Origin: Halonatronomonas sp051745085
GTDB taxonomy: Bacteria > Bacillota > Halanaerobiia > Halanaerobiales > Halarsenatibacteraceae
Assembly: GCA_051745085.1 (NCBI GenBank)
Contig: JBNJDR010000060.1
Location: 1-9,931, forward strand
Direction: 5' to 3'
Length of the DNA stretch: 9,931 nt
Under the pieces are notes generated by a model, which ran no database searches, was not told the DNA's origin, and saw nothing but the letters and a program-made list of their open reading frames with translations. Numbering within the stretch: position 1 is the stretch's first letter; the number at the start of each line of letters is the position of its first letter. The translations under genes and the position numbers were made by a program. Shown here piece after piece: positions 7,008 to 9,931 of the stretch.

Positions 7008-7988
7008 CTACGACATTATATATTTAGCATTGTCATAAACATTATCAGCATCTATTATCTGCCAATTGAACTGTTCAGGTGCTCCAGATGGAGGTGCATC
7101 TGGTCTGGCTAATTTTTTGAATCTAGCTCCAGGCACCGCCTGGGCAACCCGAGCAATAACCTCTGAACCTGGGCAGAGACAATAAGTGCTCTGATCAACA
7201 GTCAATAGTTTCCCTGTTTTCTCAACAGAATCTGCAATAGTTTTCCCGTCCATGGGATTTAAAGTTCTAATATCAATTATTTCAGCATCTATTCCTTCTT
7301 CCGCTAACCTTTCTGCTGCTTCCAGAGTTGGTGGCATACCTCCTCCAGAAGTTGCAATGGTTAAATCAGACCCTTCCCTTCTTACTTCTGCTTTTCCTAT
7401 TGGAACTTCATAATATTCATCAGGTATATCTGCTGTCAAACCAGGAAAACGCCCGTAATCAAGATATACTACTGGATCATCAGTTTTAACAGCTGATATC
7501 ATTAAACCTTTAGCATCGTAGACATTTGAGGGGATAACAGTCTTCACACCAGGTAGAGACATATACCAGGTATCTGCTTCGTAATCCGAGTGTTGTCCAG
7601 CCATCCCAGGACTCTGCCCGGAAATGTGGATCATAAACACCACCGGAGCTAAAGCCTGTCCTCCGGTCATATGAGGAAGCTTGCCTGCATGTTGACCGAT
7701 AAGATGGAACATATAAGCATTAGCCATATACAAATTTTGATAGTTTACGGCTCTTACCCCTGACAAAGCTGCTCCTAGTGCTGCCCCAGAATACCAAATC
7801 TCATCTAAATGAGTATAACTATCCATACCTATTTTACCCTGAAATTCTTCTCTCAAATCTATAGTTGGATTGTCAGGAAATGATTGCGAGGCCGGGCCCC
7901 CTTGAAAAACCAGAGTTGTTTCACCTAACTCGCGCATTGCCTGAACTATTCCCTCATATTGAGCATAACGCCAGCTTTTCGTGGTCAT
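7008..7988 (-). CDS. TPP-dependent dehydrogenase E1 component, beta subunit
   Basis: A 326-residue protein with the usual length and two-domain order of E1 beta subunits (pyruvate, branched-chain 2-oxoacid or acetoin dehydrogenase): a TPP pyrimidine-binding domain (about 5-175) and a transketolase C-terminal domain (about 195-320). E63 in DEIWYSGAALGA aligns with the catalytic Glu that activates TPP, and GQHSDYEA keeps the active-site His (H133). The usual N-terminal GEDVG is replaced by FQGGPAS. Its only two cysteines form C270-L-C272 in the C-terminal domain. It has no signal sequence or membrane segment, so if the alpha subunit is exported by Tat, this subunit must travel with it as a bound partner. 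The start follows GAGGAGG and lies 18 nt after the alpha gene. The substrate is unknown. Confidence 0.92.
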   Translation of the reverse strand: MTTKSWRYAQYEGIVQAMRELGETTLVFQGGPASQSFPDNPTIDLREEFQGKIGMDSYTHLDEIWYSGAALGAALSGVRAVNYQNLYMANAYMFHLIGQHAGKLPHMTGGQALAPVVFMIHISGQSPGMAGQHSDYEADTWYMSLPGVKTVIPSNVYDAKGLMISAVKTDDPVVYLDYGRFPGLTADIPDEYYEVPIGKAEVRREGSDLTIATSGGGMPPTLEAAERLAEEGIDAEIIDIRTLNPMDGKTIADSVEKTGKLLTVDQSTYCLCPGSEVIARVAQAVPGARFKKLARPDAPPSGAPEQFNWQIIDADNVYDNAKYIMS

Positions 7989-8006
7989 TATTGGTCCTCC
8001 TCTCTA

Positions 8007-9233
8007 TTATAGTGGTGAGGTTTCAGGCAACTGCCTGGCAGGAACTCTTTCTCCCACAAAAACATGAACCAACGCATCTTCTGCAGGTGGGACAGGACTA
8101 TCATCAGCAAACTGAAATGCTTCTTCTATCTCTGTTAATATTTTACTTTCATGATCATCAGCTTCTTCTTCAGACAAGATGTCCCATTTAATAAGGGTGC
8201 CTCTATGAATATCAAGCGGGTCCTTCTGGAGCCAATGCTTAACTTCTCTATCAGGACGATAAGGGAGACCAAAAGCTGCTGGAGTACCTTTATTAGGTCC
8301 GCCTGTTTGGGCTCCACCCACTCCAAAGTGATCGAAATATCTATAAGTGACAGCCTCAATCAAGGTTGGGCCTTTACCCGCTCTAGCCTTATCTACTGCT
8401 TCTTTTGTTACATTGTACATATTAATAGCTGATTGCCCATCAACTACAGCGGTGTGCATACCTACAGCTTTAGCCACGTGGGTCGCACTTTTTACATGGG
8501 TTTGATCATCCCAGTGATTGGAAATCGCATAACCATTTCGTTCTATAACATAAACGAAAGGCAGGTTATACTTAACAGAGTTATGCATGGCGATATAACC
8601 ATATGGAGTATAAAAGTGAGCGTCACCACCATAAGCCAGGACAACTTTATTATTCCCCAGAGCTTTTTGCCCTAAAGCAGCTCCTGCACCTAAAACGGCG
8701 CCGGGACCAACAATGCCGTCCTCACCTAACATGAAAGCATTTCTATCCATAAGGTGCATAGAACCACCATGAGCTGAATTGGTACCATCCTGCTTAAATT
8801 GTATTTCAGCAGCTATTCCTTTAATATCAGCGCCCTTAGCTATAGCATGATGATGACTCCGGTGATTACCCTGCATCCAGTCATCAGGATTCAAAGCAGT
8901 AGATGCCCCAACTGCAACTGCTTCCTGGCCGCAGGAGAAGTGACCATAACCACGATAACCGGGAACAGAACTCTGCCTGTAAGCAACTGTTTCTTCGTAA
9001 TACCTGATCCTTAACATCTGATCATACATTTCGATCAACTGCTCTTCGGTTAAATCGTGGGCTGTAAAACTGCTCCATGAATCAGCGTGAGCTAAATTGT
9101 TTAAGCCAGAAGAAATTGCCGCCAACCCAACGCCTGTTGCTGCCATCCCTTTGATGAAAGACCGTCTGGATAAGCCTTTTTTAACTTTTTCTTCATTTTG
9201 AATATTCTCACTATTCTTCACATCTTCAGCCAT
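8007..9233 (-). CDS. TPP-dependent dehydrogenase E1 component, alpha subunit, with twin-arginine signal
   Basis: A 408-residue E1 alpha subunit of the 2-oxoacid/acetoin dehydrogenase family. Residues about 60-390 align with the family: LTEEQLIEMYDQMLRIRYYE, SCGQEAVAVG, HRSHHHAIAKG, HGGSMHL and the TPP/Mg site. By alignment from memory with human PDHA1, the Mg2+ ligands are kept as D204, N233 and Y235, with the same 29-residue D-to-N spacing. The GDG motif reads GDA, and the usual NxGxFHEA segment is replaced by FYTPYGYIA. Relatives usually begin near residue 60. The extra N-terminus is a Tat signal: S22-R23-R24-S25-F26-I27-K28, a mild hydrophobic stretch (29-47) and an A48-H-A50 cleavage site. 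tatA and tatC are in the same operon. AGGAGG (9248-9243) supports the start. The enzyme class is firm; substrate and acceptor are not known. Confidence 0.93.
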   Translation of the reverse strand: MAEDVKNSENIQNEEKVKKGLSRRSFIKGMAATGVGLAAISSGLNNLAHADSWSSFTAHDLTEEQLIEMYDQMLRIRYYEETVAYRQSSVPGYRGYGHFSCGQEAVAVGASTALNPDDWMQGNHRSHHHAIAKGADIKGIAAEIQFKQDGTNSAHGGSMHLMDRNAFMLGEDGIVGPGAVLGAGAALGQKALGNNKVVLAYGGDAHFYTPYGYIAMHNSVKYNLPFVYVIERNGYAISNHWDDQTHVKSATHVAKAVGMHTAVVDGQSAINMYNVTKEAVDKARAGKGPTLIEAVTYRYFDHFGVGGAQTGGPNKGTPAAFGLPYRPDREVKHWLQKDPLDIHRGTLIKWDILSEEEADDHESKILTEIEEAFQFADDSPVPPAEDALVHVFVGERVPARQLPETSPL

Positions 9234-9357
9234 CAGAATAAACCTCCTTTTTTAGGTATTTATCTTACTCATCTAGCCGAAATTAATCTGCCCCGAAAAG
9301 TAATAACTTGATACCTCCTTTTATTAATTTTTTCAACCGAAAATATCAAGACCTACC

Positions 9358-9385
9358 ATAGTAAACAGAGATTTTTCATTTTCAA
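9358..9385 (-). promoter_or_regulatory. Candidate promoter for the operon
   Basis: On the minus strand TTGAAA (9385-9380) and TACTAT (9363-9358) are separated by 16 nt, a fair match to sigma-A -35 and -10 boxes. It would give a leader of roughly 115 nt before E1 alpha. Similar matches arise by chance in DNA this AT-rich. An overlapping alternative is TTGATA (9349-9344) with TAATAA after 17 nt. Confidence 0.3.
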
Positions 9386-9568
9386 GGAGTGACTGTTTTA
9401 ATATCCAGGCGAGAGAGGAATACTCCAATTAGGATGAGAGTAAGACCAATAAAGTGAAGAAGAGTTGTTTAATGAAGCGTTTTAAGAGGTAGGATTTGGA
9501 CCCGCTAATAAACCAACGAAAAACCCTAAATAGAGAAGGAAGTAAGAAGGATTAAATATTATATACCA
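9382..9568 (-). pseudogene. Decayed 3' end of a membrane transporter gene, EamA/DMT-like
   Basis: Minus-strand translation from 9468 to 9382 gives TTLLHFIGLTLILIGVFLSR followed by LDIKTVTP and a stop. This resembles the last helix and tail of EamA/DMT-type permeases (GLxLIxxGVxLS). Just upstream, in another frame, 9553-9482 reads NPSYFLLYLGFFVGLLAGPN and then runs into a stop, again membrane-like. The two pieces are separated by stop codons and a frame change, and there is no start or N-terminal part between them and the intron. It looks like a degraded remnant rather than a gene. The family assignment from so short a tail is tentative. Confidence 0.4.
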
Positions 9569-9591
9569 AATAAAAACTAAATTATATAATA

Positions 9592-9627
9592 ATATTACCA
9601 CAACTTTTGTATATAATCAATGATTAT
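9592..9627 (-). promoter_or_regulatory. Candidate promoter with overlapping palindrome
   Basis: A 7-1-7 inverted repeat pairs ATAATCA (9613-9619) with TGATTAT (9621-9627). On the minus strand TTGATT (9620-9615), inside the palindrome, is followed after 17 nt by TAATAT (9597-9592). Together these could be a promoter with an operator over its -35 box. Chance is a real alternative in such AT-rich DNA. Confidence 0.22.
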
Positions 9628-9839
9628 CGACATAAAAGTACATAAAAATTTAAAAAAATAACTTTTAGTTAAATTGCACTATAATTATTAATAAAATTTT
9701 TATTTATTTTTTAAACAAACATAATAAAAATATATTTGCAACATAATATCGCAATAAATTTGACCCTTTTTCTCATAGGTCTATTTTTATACAGCAGGTC
9801 TCTATTATTTTTGCTGTTATTATTTAATTACTAACTTTT

Positions 9840-9931
9840 ATAGAGTAGGACCAGCCTTTCACAGCTGGGACCTCTCGTCAAACTGCACGTACGGTTCTCC
9901 CGTAAACAGCTTACCGTTATCGTTGCCCCAT
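9840..9931 (-). mobile_element. Group II intron, 3' end (domains V and VI), cut by the window edge
   Basis: On the minus strand, 9912-9880 folds as domain V: AAGCTG pairs with CAGTTT, TACGG pairs with CCGTA, a CG bulge lies on the 3' side, the loop is GAGAA and the catalytic AGC triad is present. Next, 9876-9843 folds as domain VI (GAGAGG/CCTACTC outer stem, CCAGC/GCTGG inner stem) with an unpaired A at 9846 as the likely branch point. The intron would end CTCTAT at 9840, placing the branch A seven nucleotides from the 3' end, as expected. The rest of the intron, including any reverse transcriptase, is beyond the right edge. Confidence 0.85.

Larger units (their letters stand above)
9234..9839. 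other. AT-rich spacer upstream of the operon
   Basis: About 600 nt without an intact gene. It is very AT-rich from about 9541 to 9839. It holds the decayed transporter tail at 9382-9568, two candidate minus-strand promoters, a short palindrome at 9613-9627, and a second AGGAGG (9319-9314) with no sensible open frame after it. I saw no TPP riboswitch motif, tRNA or CRISPR repeat. On the minus strand this is the DNA between the end of the right-hand intron and the first operon gene. Confidence 0.7.

Noticed and set aside
7865..9014. Several plus-strand open frames of 70-110 codons opposite the E1 genes
   Set aside because: They are antisense to well-supported E1 alpha and beta genes, show no recognisable domain and have no convincing ribosome binding sites.
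9301..9330. Second AGGAGG (9319-9314) as the start signal of a small leader peptide
   Set aside because: No ATG, GTG or TTG with useful spacing and more than a few codons follows it.
9234..9600. Possible TPP riboswitch ahead of the TPP-enzyme operon
   Set aside because: I looked for the CTGAGA and ACCTGATCTGGATAATGCCAG core blocks on the minus strand and found neither.
9613..9627. Fur box
   Set aside because: Only the GATAATCATT half matches; the other half is GATTAT rather than the Fur half-site, and the surrounding DNA is too AT-rich for this to be convincing.

Overview
The window is one minus-strand operon of eleven genes from a low-GC bacterium. Strong AGGAGG-type ribosome binding sites, the AT-rich spacers and the class C group II introns suggest a Bacillota (Firmicutes) member, perhaps an anaerobe of the Halanaerobiales type. 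That placement is an inference; no 16S or other marker gene is present. No convincing plus-strand gene was seen.

Layout, right to left (direction of transcription): the 3' end of a group II intron (9840-9931); an AT-rich spacer with a decayed membrane-transporter tail and candidate promoters (9234-9839); two thiamine-diphosphate (TPP) dehydrogenase E1 subunits, alpha (9233-8007) and beta (7988-7008); a GC-rich hairpin; a small YgiT-type zinc-finger protein (6940-6656); a membrane-anchored mono-heme cytochrome c (6639-6016); an AlgI-type MBOAT acyltransferase (5975-4524) with an SGNH-like partner (4496-3540); TatA (3511-3326) and TatC (3247-2555); a CcdA-type thiol-electron transporter (2541-1831); two membrane-anchored thioredoxin-like proteins (1816-1127 and 1074-508); a strong terminator (467-499); and the 5' end of a group IIC intron inserted just behind that terminator (466-1).

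The central observation is that the E1 alpha subunit carries an N-terminal twin-arginine signal (SRRSFIK, hydrophobic stretch, AHA cleavage site) and the same operon encodes a Tat translocase. E1 subunits of 2-oxoacid or acetoin dehydrogenases are normally cytoplasmic. This looks like a TPP enzyme folded with its cofactor in the cytoplasm and exported as an alpha/beta complex. No E2 (lipoyl acyltransferase) or E3 is encoded here; the neighbours are a cytochrome c and a CcdA/thioredoxin branch, all predicted to work outside the cytoplasm. The operon may therefore encode an extracytoplasmic TPP-dependent oxidoreductase or lyase with its own export and redox-support machinery. Substrate, product and electron acceptor cannot be read from the sequence.

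Three proteins predicted to face the outside (E1 beta, the SGNH-like protein and one thioredoxin-like protein) each carry a Cys-X-Cys pair, which suggests that thiol redox chemistry links them. Hairpins behind E1 beta and on both sides of tatA may set different expression levels within the operon.
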